Positions 36,341 to 47,142 of a DNA stretch of 64,000 nucleotides are shown here, piece by piece. This stretch comes from Anastatus disparis (Eukaryota; Arthropoda; Insecta; Hymenoptera; Eupelmidae). The notes beneath the pieces are model-generated. The model saw only the letters and a list, made by a program, of their open reading frames with translations, did not search any database and was not told the origin of the DNA. Where the stretch lies: the NCBI GenBank assembly GCA_017163975.1, contig JAFFSR010000343.1, positions 5,092,001 through 5,156,000 of the forward strand. The letters are read 5' to 3'. The position numbers and the translations under genes were made by a program. The first letter of the stretch is position 1, and each line of letters opens with the position of its first letter.

Positions 36341-36427
36341 GTTTTTTATAAGGATTCAATAAACAGAATTTACTGATACTTTGAGCAGTTATTGCCTTTC
36401 AATTCCTTGCAATTAATATATTTGATT

Positions 36428-38394
36428 TACTGCTGGTAGCATCTCAAACAACAATAGTGAATATTTAATTATTTTTTTTTTATTGATGAAACAACTTTTT
36501 AAATTAAGTAAATTTTTATTAAAAAATAATTATTTGAGCTTGCAATAACTCAAAGTCTTATTTGCCTTTGAGAGTAATTGTAATTATAATAATAACGAGT
36601 GTTGTTTAATTAATAATTAAGCTTCTAATTGATAAATAACATTTTACTTTATGATTCTTAAACTTATTTCAATAGTTTTTGAGTATTAAAATCAGATGCT
36701 TATGTTTAGTATACGACAGGCTATTTTCAATAACAAAAATAAATAATACATGAAAATTTATATTTTAAACTGTCATAAATCCTTATTGGTGGCTCTGATT
36801 TACACAATCAAAAATTTTTTTAAAAGTTTATAAATAATAGAAAAAATAAGCTCTTGAAAGCTAATATATTGAGAGATGAACAATAAATGATTTCAATTTC
36901 CATGTTATACATATAAGAACCAATCAGAAAACTGCAAAATTTAGGTCTGTAATAAATCATGCTAACTCTTCTCTTCATTTACAACAAGAAATGTTCTTAT
37001 GGATTTTTTTCTAAAACATCAGGATTTTTAGAAAAAAAATGATAAAATTTGGACTTTTTCAAAAATTTTGAAAAATTTTCAAATTGTAAGGTCCTGTAGC
37101 TCTTGATCCTTTCAATCTAGATCCTTGAAAAATTTTTTTTTTCATATTTTGGGTAACAAAAAGAATAATTTCTCAGAGTTTCAGCGATTTTAATTTTTTT
37201 GCTCTCTCAGTTGGTATTAAATGTCCCATATATATATATATATATATATACTAGGGAAGGTACTCCCTGCTCGCGCTATCTCCCCTGTTGTCATATTTTA
37301 TATATATCGTACTAATCATAGGTGACATTATATTATTTCAAGCAATATTTTTCTCTATGTATAACAAAAAAATTAATAATTCGTTTTTCTATTTTTTAAA
37401 ATTATTTTATTATAAATATTTTTTACATATATAGGTTATATATTGACTATATGTTACACATTAACTAAAAATATTATGTTATATATTTTCTGCATCTTAT
37501 ACTTAATTTTATTTAAAAAAATGTAATTTCACATTTAATTGTTTATTCATACAAAAGACAAGACATATAGTCTTGAGTAACAACTTTCCACACCACCTTA
37601 CATTTCAAATAGTTAATATAATGATGAACTGCATTCATGTATTCAATTTAATTTTATGAATTTACTCAATTTTTTAATATAATTTTCAATTTAACTAATG
37701 CATTTTATTGTGTGAAATATGAAGGTACCGTTACGGTGCGTTAGGTTTTTTGATTAGTGGAAACCCTTGTCAGTAGCCCTAAAAACCACTTTGTTTTATA
37801 GATCATATGATATTGTTATATATTTATAATATAATTTATTTTATGTATTCTATATGAAAAATATTGATACTGTACAAAATATAAATAAAAATAACTTATT
37901 ATTAATTAAATGATATTAGTGATAAAAAAATTTTTAAATAATTACTTTTGATAAAAATTTTGTTAGTATTATATTTGATATATCATAATGTTAATTTATA
38001 CCTTAAGATTTATAGAATTATTTTGGTATAATTCCTATATAATAATGCCATTACTGCTCTAGAAATTAATTTTCATCGATTTTTAAAATCTAAATCTCTT
38101 AAAATTCAAATTTGGCGCCTATATTATATCGACCAATCAGGATTAGATCTTTAGATGCTCTAACATGTTCATCACTTTTTTAATAAGGGATCTTGATGTT
38201 TCAAAATTCTTATTTCAAATGATAGTACATTACACATCAGTTTCGTAATATGTTTTATACCAAAAAAATCAAATAATCATATTGAAATATAATTTTTAAA
38301 TTATAAAAATATTTATACGACCTTTAGAGTAAATTAAGTAAAAAGTAAATTCAGAATAAGAATCTTAGTGTACAATTGTCAATTATTTTTGTAG
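36428..38394. other. AT-rich, intron-like region before the convertase exon
   Basis: No coding sequence seen. Contains a (TA)n run at 37231-37250 and oligo(T)/oligo(A)-rich repeats at 37000-37200 (TTTTTCTAAAACATCAGG, CTGTAGCTCTTGATCC). The end TTATTTTTGTAG at 38383-38394 is a good splice acceptor. Confidence 0.5.
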
Positions 38395-38689
38395 AATGGT
38401 GGAGCAAAAGACGGTTTTGATATGAATTTAGGACCAGCTTGGCAGAAAGGATACACTGGTAAAGGCGTTGTTGTATCAATACTAGATGACGGTATACAAA
38501 CCAATCATCCTGATTTAGCTTTGAATTACGACCATGAAGCAAGCACGGACATTAACGATAATGATGATGATCCCATGCCCCGGGACAATGGTGATAATAA
38601 ACACGGAACTAGATGTGCTGGTGAAGTAGCCGCTGTCGCTTTCAATCGCTTCTGCGGTGTTGGTGTTGCTTATAATGCTAGTATAGGAG
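38395..38689 (+). CDS. Furin-type proprotein convertase catalytic exon (Furin-2-like), partial
   Basis: One internal exon of a subtilisin/kexin-family convertase, which cleaves proproteins after paired basic residues in the secretory pathway. The frame opens [16 protein letters not shown], contains the catalytic Asp block ([17 protein letters not shown]), calcium-binding acidic residues ([17 protein letters not shown]) and the catalytic His block ([15 protein letters not shown]), and ends NASIGG. The catalytic Ser and oxyanion Asn would be on later exons, not seen in this window. Acceptor TTTTTGTAG ends at 38394; donor GAG|GTAAAC is at 38689/38690, giving 295 nt with phases 0 and 1. By recollection of family sequences it resembles insect Furin-2 more than Furin-1 or PC2. 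No stops or shifts, so likely functional. It is surrounded by repeats, implying long introns. Confidence 0.9.
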
Positions 38690-38954
38690 GTAAACAATTA
38701 AATAAATCTTCACTTAAAAATTATGAAATTATTAATGTCATTTATCTTTTGTATTAAAACTATTTTTCAATGAATCATTTATTTATCTATTTTTCTTTGA
38801 ATAACATATAGTTACATCCCTTTTTTAAAATAATCATTATCTTTATCTAAATTTTAGATCTTATTTAAATGCTAAATTTTTCTCTTGTGTGAGTATCGAA
38901 GGTGAAAGTATAGGAATCGAGCATAAAAAATAAAATTGAAAATTAGATCATTAA

Positions 38955-39195
38955 CCATTAGTTGGCAGGGGGGGTACTATAGTACCCCACGCTCTTTCTT
39001 ATCAAATTTTGAAACCGTTTCATTTTTCCTCTTATAAACTATGCTACCCTTTGGAGTATCCTCTGAAGATCCCTCCAGAATGTTTTTGAGTTGGGATAAC
39101 CAATACTTTCGTTTTTACGACAATTTTTCGCGCTGGGGTACTATAGTACTTCATAGGCCAGCTATAATCGGCTGGAGAGACATGCCAGCTAAAGG
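38955..39195. mobile_element. piggyBac-type MITE, 241 bp, TTAA target
   Basis: Ends CCATTAGTTGGCA and TGCCAGCTAAAGG are 13-bp inverted repeats with two mismatches. TTAA lies directly outside both (38951-38954 and 39196-39199). Near each end is a GGGTACTATAGTACCCC-like palindrome. TTAA target and CC..GG ends fit piggyBac-type elements. It lies in the presumed intron after the convertase exon. Non-coding. Confidence 0.7.
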
Positions 39196-39199
39196 TTAA

Positions 39200-39710
39200 A
39201 TTATAATATATTTAATTTTTTTCGAATTCATGCAGACCTTAACTTATAAATTTGTATATTCTAAATCTCATGGAAATAGTTCTGAACCCATATTAGAAAA
39301 GATTTGTAACTTAAAATTTTTTTTGAAAATAAATTTTTTTTCGCAGTATAATTAACTATATGTTACACTGAGAGAAAATTCATGCCAATAGAGCATTTAG
39401 TTTACGTATCCAAAGTTAGTAAGTAATATCCTATGCTTTCATAACAGCGCCATCTACTCTTACGAGGTTTGTGCTATCCAAAAACTGTTTGTTTACATGC
39501 TTTAGCAACTCCCCACTCTAATATCCTTCGATAGCTAGCGCTGTATCCTCTCATGGGACGTGAAGGAAGTAAACGTGGCTTGTCCACTATTCTTTCTTTA
39601 CTGCTAACTATGGCATTCTTCTATTGCTCAAGTCGCCTCCTCTTTTGAGTGGCCACGCGAGCAAACACGGCTGGTCTATATCCAAAATCATGTTGCAAAT
39701 TTCGTTAACG
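39200..39710. other. Mixed-composition spacer, no gene
   Basis: The part 39420-39680 is less A+T-rich (ACAGCGCCATCTACTCT, GGGACGTGAAGGAAG) and may be another dispersed repeat, but I see no ends or frame. Confidence 0.4.
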
Positions 39711-39892
39711 TATTTTCGTAGCGTGAATCTTTTATTTCTTTTCTTTTCTTTTCTTATGAAGGGAGATACGTTATAAATATAACCTGTTAAACTTTTTAAC
39801 TTTAAATAATTAATTTTTAACTTAAAATTTAATTATTTTAAACCGCTGGGGGGCAGATGAGCATGTACGATTTTACGTCAGAGATATTTCGA

Positions 39893-39966
39893 AGTAGCGT
39901 TGGTCTAGTGCGTAACGTTCGCGCTTTTCCTTTCGAGTACGCGAGATCAACTCTTGGTTAGAACCA
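39893..39966 (+). other. tRNA-like segment in left arm of palindrome
   Basis: GTTGGTCTAGTGCGTAACG (A-box-like), an anticodon-arm-like middle and GATCAACTCTTGG (weak B box), followed by a run of T. About 74 nt. Likely a tRNA-derived SINE head. Confidence 0.5.
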
Positions 39967-40556
39967 CTTTTTTTAAACTTTTTTTTTATTATTTCAATAG
40001 TTTTTATTGCTTTTTTTTATTTATATTTTTTTTATTTTCTATTTTTTTATTAATTTTAAAATCTATTTTTTCACAAGTTACTCAAAGTATGCTCGTTTTT
40101 TTTATTAATATTTTTAAATAAATTATTTCATATAGAAAATAATTTAAAATATTAATAAATAAATAATAGTGATGTTTACAATACTATAGTTCAATTTTGT
40201 CTTTATAAACAAATTTCAATATACAATATATATTATAACATAAATAATAATACCTCAGTTTTATTTATTTATTGTAATTTATTGTAAATTTTATAAACTA
40301 AATTATAAATAAATTAAACTATACTATTATAAAATAAACATCACTATTATAAAATAAACATCACTATTATTTATTTATCAATATTTGTAATTACTACCTA
40401 TAAAGAATAATTATTTTTTAAAAATTTTCACTGAAAAAAACGAGCGTACTTGTGAAAAATTAAATTTTAAAATTATTAAAAAAATACAAAATCTAAAAAA
40501 AATAAATATAAAAAGGAATAAAACATATTAAAACAATAAAAAAAAATAAAAAAAAA

Positions 40557-40631
40557 GTGACCCTAGCCGAGAGTTGAACATGCGTACTCCAAATGGAAAG
40601 CGCGAAAGTTACGCACTAGACCAACGCTACT
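40557..40631 (-). other. tRNA-like segment in right arm of palindrome
   Basis: Minus-strand counterpart of 39893-39966. Better preserved: GTTGGTCTAGTGCGTAACT, a stem CCATTTGG and B-box-like TGTTCAACTCTCGG, ending GGGTCAC before a T/A-rich tail. Confidence 0.5.
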
Positions 40632-41109
40632 TCGAAACATCTCTGGCGTAAAATCGTACATGCTCATCTGCCCCCAGCTGTTTAAAATGATTAAATTTTA
40701 AGTTAAAAATTAATTATTGATAGTTATAAAGTTTAACAGATTATATTTATAATGTCTCTCCCCTCATAAAAAAAGAAAAGAAAAAAAAGATTCACGCAAC
40801 GAAAATACCAGTGTAGAAGTAATGCTACTTAAATAATGAAAATTTTAAGAGTGGTAAAATCAATTTTGTCTAACTTTAAATACTATAAATTTATTGAGCG
40901 TCATTATTATTCATCTCATAGAATCAATATACCATGAATAGAAAAATTTTCAATGACTCTTCGTTAAACTGAAGTCAAACCTTAAATAAGTTATAATTAA
41001 CTTGTGTTAACTAAAATAATTAATTAAGTTAAAATGATGAAATTTTTAATGTTTTTTTTAAATTTTGTTTTATTTTTTCATTAATTTGTATATTTTTGGA
41101 CTCAGGGAG

Positions 41110-41545
41110 TCGAAAAAAGTGGTTTCCAGAAAATGTCTGCATGTATGTATATGTGTGTGTGTATGTGTTCGTTACGCCAACCAAATTTCGTAAACTATTC
41201 GATGTCTTTTATCTAACTATGGTAAGCTATTGAAAATTAGTTTTCTTAGCGTAGTTTTTTTTAGAGCCATTAAAGAAAATTTTTCTTTGATTTTTCATTT
41301 TTTTTTTTATTTTACGCAAATTACGATGAATTTGCTCAAAAATGTGCACAGAAATTCTTTGCGATTCCAAAAAAAGGAAAAATTTAAAAATTAATTTTCT
41401 TTGCGTAGTTTTAATTTTAGAACATTTTGAAAATTGTGAAAAAAATGTTTGTACTTATTATACGCCAATTAAATCTCGAGAACTACTCGATAGATTTGCT
41501 TCCAGTTTCCAATTCTCTTTCTATTTAATTCTAATATTGGCGAAG
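41110..41545. repeat. Two diverged direct repeat units
   Basis: TTACGCCAACCAAATTTCG..AACTATTCGATG (about 41170) and TATACGCCAATTAAATCTCG..AACTACTCGATAG (about 41460) are old copies. Each is associated with TTTTCTTAGCGTAG / TTTTCTTTGCGTAG. A TGTGTGTGTATG run sits at 41150. Confidence 0.5.
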
Positions 41546-41547
41546 TC

Positions 41548-41892
41548 TTGAATCAAGAGAAAAAAACATCATTCATAAATAATTCAGAGATTGATGTCAC
41601 TCTGGATAATACTGATGAGCCTCCGCTCAACACATCTTTACAACTTATAAAAAGTTTTAGAGGAAAAGATGTGCTTCTTTTGAATGATATCCTCTTTTAT
41701 AAGGAGAAAGCTATGAGTAATGGTAACATTTACTGTTTTTGTCAACTTAACCATTCAAAAAAATGCTTAAGTCGTGTGATAACCAAGAATATGAAACTCG
41801 TAAGTTGTACAGCGTATAATCAAACTTTAACGCCTAATAAAAAAAAAAAGCCAAACAAGGATTATGATTTCAAAGAAAAAACATCAGCCTAA
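41548..41892 (+). pseudogene. FLYWCH-type zinc-finger fragment
   Basis: An open frame without an ATG start encodes SFRGKDVLLLNDILFYKEKA, YCFCQLNHSKKCLSRV and a following basic tail. Spacing of Phe, the Leu-Leu segment, Tyr, and two Cys (CFCQLNHSKKC) resembles the FLYWCH domain (WRKY-GCM1 group) found in insect chromatin proteins and many transposases. The final His pair is not clear. The frame ends at 41892 and the overlapping frame runs into the CT-rich array. Probably an exon or transposon fragment, not a whole gene. Confidence 0.5.
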
Positions 41893-41957
41893 TTATGTTT
41901 TCAACATGAGTCATACAAATCATAAACTTCTGGAGAGTGATAATGTTGAAAATGCTG

Positions 41958-42722
41958 ATCTCTCTTGCTCTCTCGTTCTTTCTCGCACTCTCCCGATTTT
42001 TCTCGCTCCATCTCCTTGTTTTTTACTGATCCTCTTTGCCTCGCTCTTTCTCGTTCTATTTTGCTCCTTTTTGCTTTTTCTCGTTCTCGCTCGTTCTCTT
42101 TCACATTCACTCTCTCTCTCGCTCTTTATCTCGTTCTATTTTGCTCCTTTTCGCTCTTTCTCGTTCTCTCTTGCTCTCTCTCTCTCCCGTTCTCTCTTAC
42201 TCTTTCTCGCTCTCTCGCTCTTTTTCGCTCTCTCTCGCTCGTTCACACTTTCTCCTGCTCTCTCACTTGGATCCTCTTCATCACTCTCTCTCACTCTCTC
42301 TCGCACTCTATCGCTTTCTCTCGCTCTTTCTCACTCTCTCACATCCATTTCTTATTACACTTTCCCGCTCTTCCTCGCTTTCTCTATCGCTCTTTCTCGT
42401 TCTCTCTCGCGCTCTCTCGCTCCCTTTCGCTCTTTCTTGTTCTCTCTTGCTTTTTTGTTCCCTCTCGTTCTTTCTTGCTCTCTCTCGCTCTCCCTCGCTC
42501 TGTCTCGCCCTTTCTCGCTCACTCTCGCTTTCTCTCTCTCGCTCTGTCTCGCTGTCTCTCGTTCTATTGTGCGCCTTTACGCTCTTTCTCGTTCTCTCTT
42601 GCTTTCTCTCGCTCTTTCTCGCTCTTTCTCGCTCTTTCCCGCTCTTTCTCGCCCTTCCTCGCTCTTTCTTGCCCTTTCTCGCTCTCTCTCTATTACTGTC
42701 TCCATTACTTTCTCTCACTCAA
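41958..42722. repeat. CT-rich array (CTCTCGCTCTTTCTCG)n
   Basis: About 760 bp of imperfect CTCTCGCTCTTTCTCGTT-like repeats. All long open frames in it, on both strands, are repeat artefacts (Ser/Leu/Arg/Phe or Arg/Glu/Lys only). Confidence 0.95.
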
Positions 42723-42829
42723 TTTTTTGTTTAATCTTAAATTTTACATAAGCTTTTCTTAATTATTTTTCATTGATTTTCAATTTAAAAATTTTTGCTG
42801 TATATTGTTTTAATTACATTAGTTTATTT

Positions 42830-42900
42830 TTTTATGTTAATTCTTTGTATTGTACTTGTTGAATCATACGGGGTACTACCCCATGATTAATAAAATTTTT
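42830..42900 (+). mobile_element. CR1-like LINE 3' tail fragment
   Basis: CATACGGGGTACTACCCCATG hairpin followed by ATTAATAAA. The same hairpin and AATAAA close the other LINE copies at 43856, 47073 and (diverged) 50716. Only the tail is kept. It leads into the next CT-rich array. Confidence 0.65.
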
Positions 42901-42919
42901 GTCAAATCAAATGAAATCA

Positions 42920-43402
42920 AATTACTCACTCTCGCACTATTCTGCTTTTTCTCGCTCTTTCTCGCTCACTCTCGCTTTCTCCTGCAATTTTTCGCTCTCT
43001 CTGTTTCACTCTTTCTATTACTCTTTGTCACTCTCTCTTGCACTCTATAGCTTCCTTTTACTATTTCTCGCTCTCTCTCCCTTTTTCTCTTTCTTTCACT
43101 CTTTTTTTTCACGCTTCCTCGCTCTTCCCGGCTTTTCTCACTCTCTCTTGCTCTACCTCTCTATATCTTGTTCTCTCTTGTTCTGGCTCGCTCCTTCTCG
43201 CTCTCTTTCTTTCTCTTTCCCTTTCACTCTTTCTTGTTCTTTCTTGCTCTCTCTCGATCTTTCTGGCTCTCTCTCGCTCTCTCTTCCGCTCTTCCTGGCT
43301 CTTGTTCGATCACCTTTGCTCTTCCTCGATCTTGATTGCTCTACCATGCTCTTTCTAGCTCTTTTTTACTTTCTCTCTCGTCCTCTCTCGCTCTCTATCA
43401 TC
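42920..43402. repeat. CT-rich array, second block
   Basis: Imperfect CTCTCGCTCTTTCT repeats directly after a LINE tail. Open frames are artefacts. Confidence 0.95.
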
Positions 43403-43893
43403 GCTTTTCGGTGATGTTGAATTCTTTTGTATTTTCAGCATCTTCGTTCATTAATAATAATTTTAACATTTTCACTGGTTTTAATAGGGGGTCGACCCAA
43501 GCTATAAAACTGTCGATATTTAACAAGCTATTAATTGATGAGCGCTTTGAGTGACAAAATTCACCGGAGACTTATTGAATGTACTTGTGCTATTTTATAA
43601 GTCTACATCCTACTACAATACAAAAATGTGAGCCTCTGTTGATTGTACGCAATTGTTGATGTAAAACAGTCTAGTGTCTGTTAAATGTAATGATAATATT
43701 TAAATTCTGCCTTATTGTCAAGTTCACTATATTGCTACCTGTATTTACTTACAAAGAGTTCATTAATTATTAATAATATGCATTAATTTTCGAATGTATC
43801 AGGTTTTAAAAAAGTTACTGTAAATATATGTAATTCAGTATATTTTCTTATGGGTCATACGGGGTTAAACCCCACGACCTCTGAAATAAAGAA
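43403..43893 (+). mobile_element. CR1-like LINE 3' fragment (ORF2 C-terminus and 3' UTR)
   Basis: Encodes NSFVFSASSFINNNFNIF...AIKLSIFNKLLIDERFE and a stop at 43552-43554. This matches the C-terminal end of the longer copy (SYVYTESSFINVN...KAKLYNKFLLDERTEW at 46650-46785). The 3' UTR ends with the CATACGGGGTTAAACCCCACG hairpin and AAATAAA, then (AATC)n. Strongly 5' truncated; its left border adjoins the CT-rich array. Confidence 0.8.
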
Positions 43894-44030
43894 TCAATCA
43901 ATCAATCAATCAATCTCTCTCGCTCTCTCTCACTTTCTCTTGTTCATTCTCACTTTCTCACTCTCTCTCGCACTCTTTCGATTTCTCTTGCACTTTCTTG
44001 CTCTCTCTCTCTCACTCTCTTATCTCTGGG
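43894..44030. repeat. (AATC)n then CT-rich array
   Basis: Five AATC units at the LINE 3' end pass directly into CTCTCGCTCTCTCTCAC-type repeats. Confidence 0.9.
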
Positions 44031-44039
44031 CCAAAAAAT

Positions 44040-47000
44040 GGTTCAGAATTTTTTTAAAATAAACAAATTTCTCATATTAACGTTAATCGGCTCAAAACTC
44101 ATTTCTCCCTCATAGAGCATCAAATTACTTCAAATCAACTGGATATTTTTGCTGTTACAGAGACTTTCTTAACTGAGTATGATGATTCTTCTATTATCTC
44201 TATTGATCATTACAATTTCTTTAGGTTAGACAGAGTGGGTAAAGTTGGAGGTGGAGTCGGTTTCTATGTACGAGATTTTCTCAAAGTCAGCATACTTTCT
44301 CAATCAAACGCCGTCTTCGACAATACAGCTGAGTACATCATAGCTGAAATTTCTCTTGGTGCTGAAAAACTCATCTTTGCGGTTGTGTATCTAAGGCCAA
44401 AGGGTCTATTTCCTGATGACTTCTTCAACTCAATATCTGAGTTACTACCCTCGTATAAAAACATTGTCATTACTGGAGATTTCAATATTAATCTGTTGGC
44501 CAAAAATTTTAGCGCAGACTCTTTTCGCTCAACGATTGATTCACTTGCCCTTTACATAGTACCTTCTGAACCTACTCACCATACTCTTACAACTGATCAT
44601 ATTTCTCATACCTGGATTGATCTCTTCATTTTAAATGATGAAAATTCTCTGTCTTCTTACAGTAAAACATCAACTCCTTTCATAGCAGGTCACGATTTGA
44701 TTACCATCACTTTTAAGGCTTTTAAGCCTCAGGTTGCAACTAAAATGATCAATTCTCGTAATCTTGCCAACATTAACCTTCAAGCTTTAAACAGTACGAT
44801 TTCATCTTCTCTCTCAAATTACTCACATGAGAGCTGTGTGGAATCATTAGGCTCTGCCACTTCTTCTGTAGATATGTTAGTTCATAAGTTGTCTTCTGTT
44901 CTTGTTTCGTCCTTCGATTATTGTGCACCAATGAGAGCACATAAATTAGACATTAAGAAAAAACCATGGGTCACTTCTGACATCAGATTTAGGATGAGAG
45001 AGCGTGATAGAGCATATCGTTATGCTGTTCGATCCGGCTCTGCTCAGGCAATCTTTAGATACAGGAGGCCCAGAGGTGAAATCTCAAATGCGCTTGATTC
45101 TGCAAAAAACAATTATATAGCTGATCGTCTTAATTCTGTGGGTAATTCTTCTAATCGCTGGAACATTCTTCATAAGATTAGTCTGGCTTCAAAAATATTG
45201 CCTTCTCCGCTTCATTATTTCTCCTAAAGTGTTCTTCTCTCTCACTACACATCAATTTCTTCTGCCACTCCAGCTTTGTCCGAGAGTGAGTTGAGAGAGG
45301 TGCTTGCTGTACCACTACGTAATGACTTGCCTATCTTTAATTTTGTCCCAGTTGATTGTCCTCTTGTTGAGTCTTTTGTACGCCATGGTACTTTTGGTCC
45401 TGATGGTATTATGGGCATCTTGCACCTTCACAAACTCGGCCCATTGCCATACTTTCCGAAGTTTCCAAAATTCTAGAAAGAGTAGTACATTCCCAGTTTA
45501 GCTCCTTTATTGAATCAAATTCTTTGTTTGATAGTCTACAGACTGGCTTTCGTAAATCTATTAGTACCCAGACTGCGCTCTTGAAGCTTTTTGAAGATGC
45601 ACGCTTGGCTATTGATAAAAGAATGATTACTACTTTATTGCTCTTTGATTTTTCCAAGGCTTTCGACACAGTGTCGCATATTCGCCTGCTGTTTAAACTT
45701 CGTCGATTCAATTGCTCAGATACTTTTATACGTTGGTTTGCGTCGTATCTCAGCAAGAGAACTTATGCTATTACAGATTTGGAGGGTCATGTCGGTGAAT
45801 GGGTCACCTGCACGGCAGGTGTTCCTCAGGGCAGCGTTTTGGGTCCGCTGCTTTTTTTCTGTTTTCATCAATGATTTATCTTCTGTCTTAACTAGATCGT
45901 CTCATATCCTGTTTGCTGATGACTTGCAGGTATACCACTCATTTTTGCCCGCTTATCTGAATGACTAGATTGACTTTTTGAATCACGAGGTTGCTGCTGT
46001 TGTAAAGTGGGCTGTTGATAACGGTCTTGCCTTAAACCCTTCTAAAATGCAAGCAATGTTCATTGGTAGCGAGCAATTCATCTCAAGAATTGATCTATTT
46101 TCTTGCCCTAAAATTTTCGTAAATGATAAGGTAGTGCCATATACTAGTTCAGTCAAAAACCTGGGTATCTGGATAACTAGCACTTTAAATTGGAATAAGC
46201 AGGTGGGTTCGGTGGTTGGACGTATCTTTGGTACTCTTCAATCATTAAAGTTCCATAGACATGCTCTATCTAGACAGGTCAGGAAAAATCTTGTCGAAGC
46301 TCTCATCTTTCCTATAATAGATTACTGTTGTGTAGTCTACGACGACTTACCACAGACGTTAAACATTAAACTCCATCGTGCACTGAATGCCTGCGTTAAA
46401 TTTGTTTGTGGAAATATAGGAAGACAGGAAATAGTTACGCCCTTTCGCCTGCAGTTGGGCTGGTTGTCGGTGAGCCACAGGCGTTTATATTTCAAATCAG
46501 CTCTTGCTCACTCTATAGTTTCTTACCAAAAGTCAAGCTATCTGGCCACTAAATTCGTTCGGGTAAACATTGATGCAGTTGTTCGAACTTCGACGAGATT
46601 ACCAGCTAGACTTCTCACCTGCCCCGTTGTTCGTACTGCAGCTATGCTAAACTCTTACGTTTACACGGAATCTAGCTTTATCAATGTTAATACCTCCATA
46701 TTCGCTAGTTTTGAATTAGGCCAAATACAGTCTATAAAGGCTAAGTTGTATAACAAATTCTTGCTTGACGAACGCACTGAGTGGATGGGCGAAACTGAGA
46801 GTCGTTAAGTGTATTTCTATATTATAGTACACTCTACTACACATCTAGTTCTGTAGACCTCCAACTGTATACTCATTGTGTAACATGTACATCAGATGAG
46901 TACAGCTTCAATAAAGTGAAACGAACTTTTACTTTTTATAATCATAATTTTTGCTTTTACCACAGAGAGAGAAATCTCATATGAATATATTCAAATTTTT

Positions 47001-47111
47001 TACTATTGTTCTTATTTATTATATTTGAACTATATTTTATTTTGTAAACGACTTTATGTATTACTTTTCGGTCATACGGGGTTGAACCCCACGATCTTTA
47101 ATAAATATGAA

Positions 47112-47112
<1 letters not shown>
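44040..47112 (+). mobile_element. CR1-like LINE, 5' truncated long copy
   Basis: Non-LTR retrotransposon missing ORF1 and the start of ORF2 and keeping the rest through the 3' end. The 3' UTR (46809-47112) closes with the hairpin CATACGGGGTTGAACCCCACG and TTTAATAAA, followed by (TC)n. A 3' hairpin with simple-repeat tail instead of poly(A) and the absence of RNase H fit the CR1/L2/Kiri-like group. Confidence 0.85.
44084..46808 (+). pseudogene. LINE ORF2: endonuclease-reverse transcriptase, broken
   Basis: Endonuclease part: LDIFAVTETFLTEYDDSS, GKVGGGVGFYVRDF, VITGDFNINLL (about 44090-44500). Reverse transcriptase: LERVVHSQF, LQTGFRKSISTQTALLKL, LLFDFSKAFDTVSH, GVPQGSVLGPL and the catalytic FADDLQVY (about 45915). 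The thumb and C-terminal part run to 46806. Lesions: in-frame TAA at 45225-45227, a deletion near 45415-45430 that removes the start of the RT domain, a frameshift near 45850 in a T run, and TAG at 45966-45968. So it is a dead copy. The element is in the same orientation as the three neighbouring fragments. Confidence 0.85.

Positions 47113-47140
<28 letters not shown>
47113..47140. repeat. (TC)n tail of the LINE
   Basis: About thirteen CT units immediately after AATAAATATGAAT. Confidence 0.9.

Positions 47141-47142
<2 letters not shown>

Larger units (their letters stand above)
34852..36415. mobile_element. Penelope-like element, inverted head-to-head dimer
   Basis: Outer arms 34852-35125 and 36141-36415 are inverted copies (TTAATTGCAAGGAATTGAAA / its complement). 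Inner arms 35800-35974 and 35976-36150 form a second palindrome centred at about 35975. The left (minus-strand) half keeps a GIY-YIG endonuclease-coding segment at 35474-35800. The right half has lost it by deletion between ...GAATTAAAAACC and AAATTTTTAACTAA. So two copies of one Penelope-type 3' end plus terminal repeat face each other. Penelope elements are often found as partial tandem or inverted copies. No reverse transcriptase domain is present. Confidence 0.75.
39711..40810. repeat. 1.1-kb palindrome with tRNA-like segments in both arms
   Basis: Left arm begins GTATTTTCGTAGCGTGAATC; right arm ends GATTCACGCAACGAAAATAC. Matching landmarks step inwards: CTGGGGGGCAGATGAGCATG / its complement near 40660, the tRNA-like parts, the CGTTTTTTTTATTAATATTT-like part, and AATAGTGATGTTTA / TAAACATCACTATT. 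The centre is near 40260-40300. The arms are diverged by several percent plus a short tandem duplication (AAAATAAACATCACTATTAT) in the right arm. Non-coding. Confidence 0.85.

Noticed and set aside
41901..43414. Long open frames up to 295 codons on both strands, Leu/Ser/Phe/Arg or Arg/Glu/Lys-rich
   Set aside because: The CT-rich array lacks stops in several frames at once; there is no real coding pattern.
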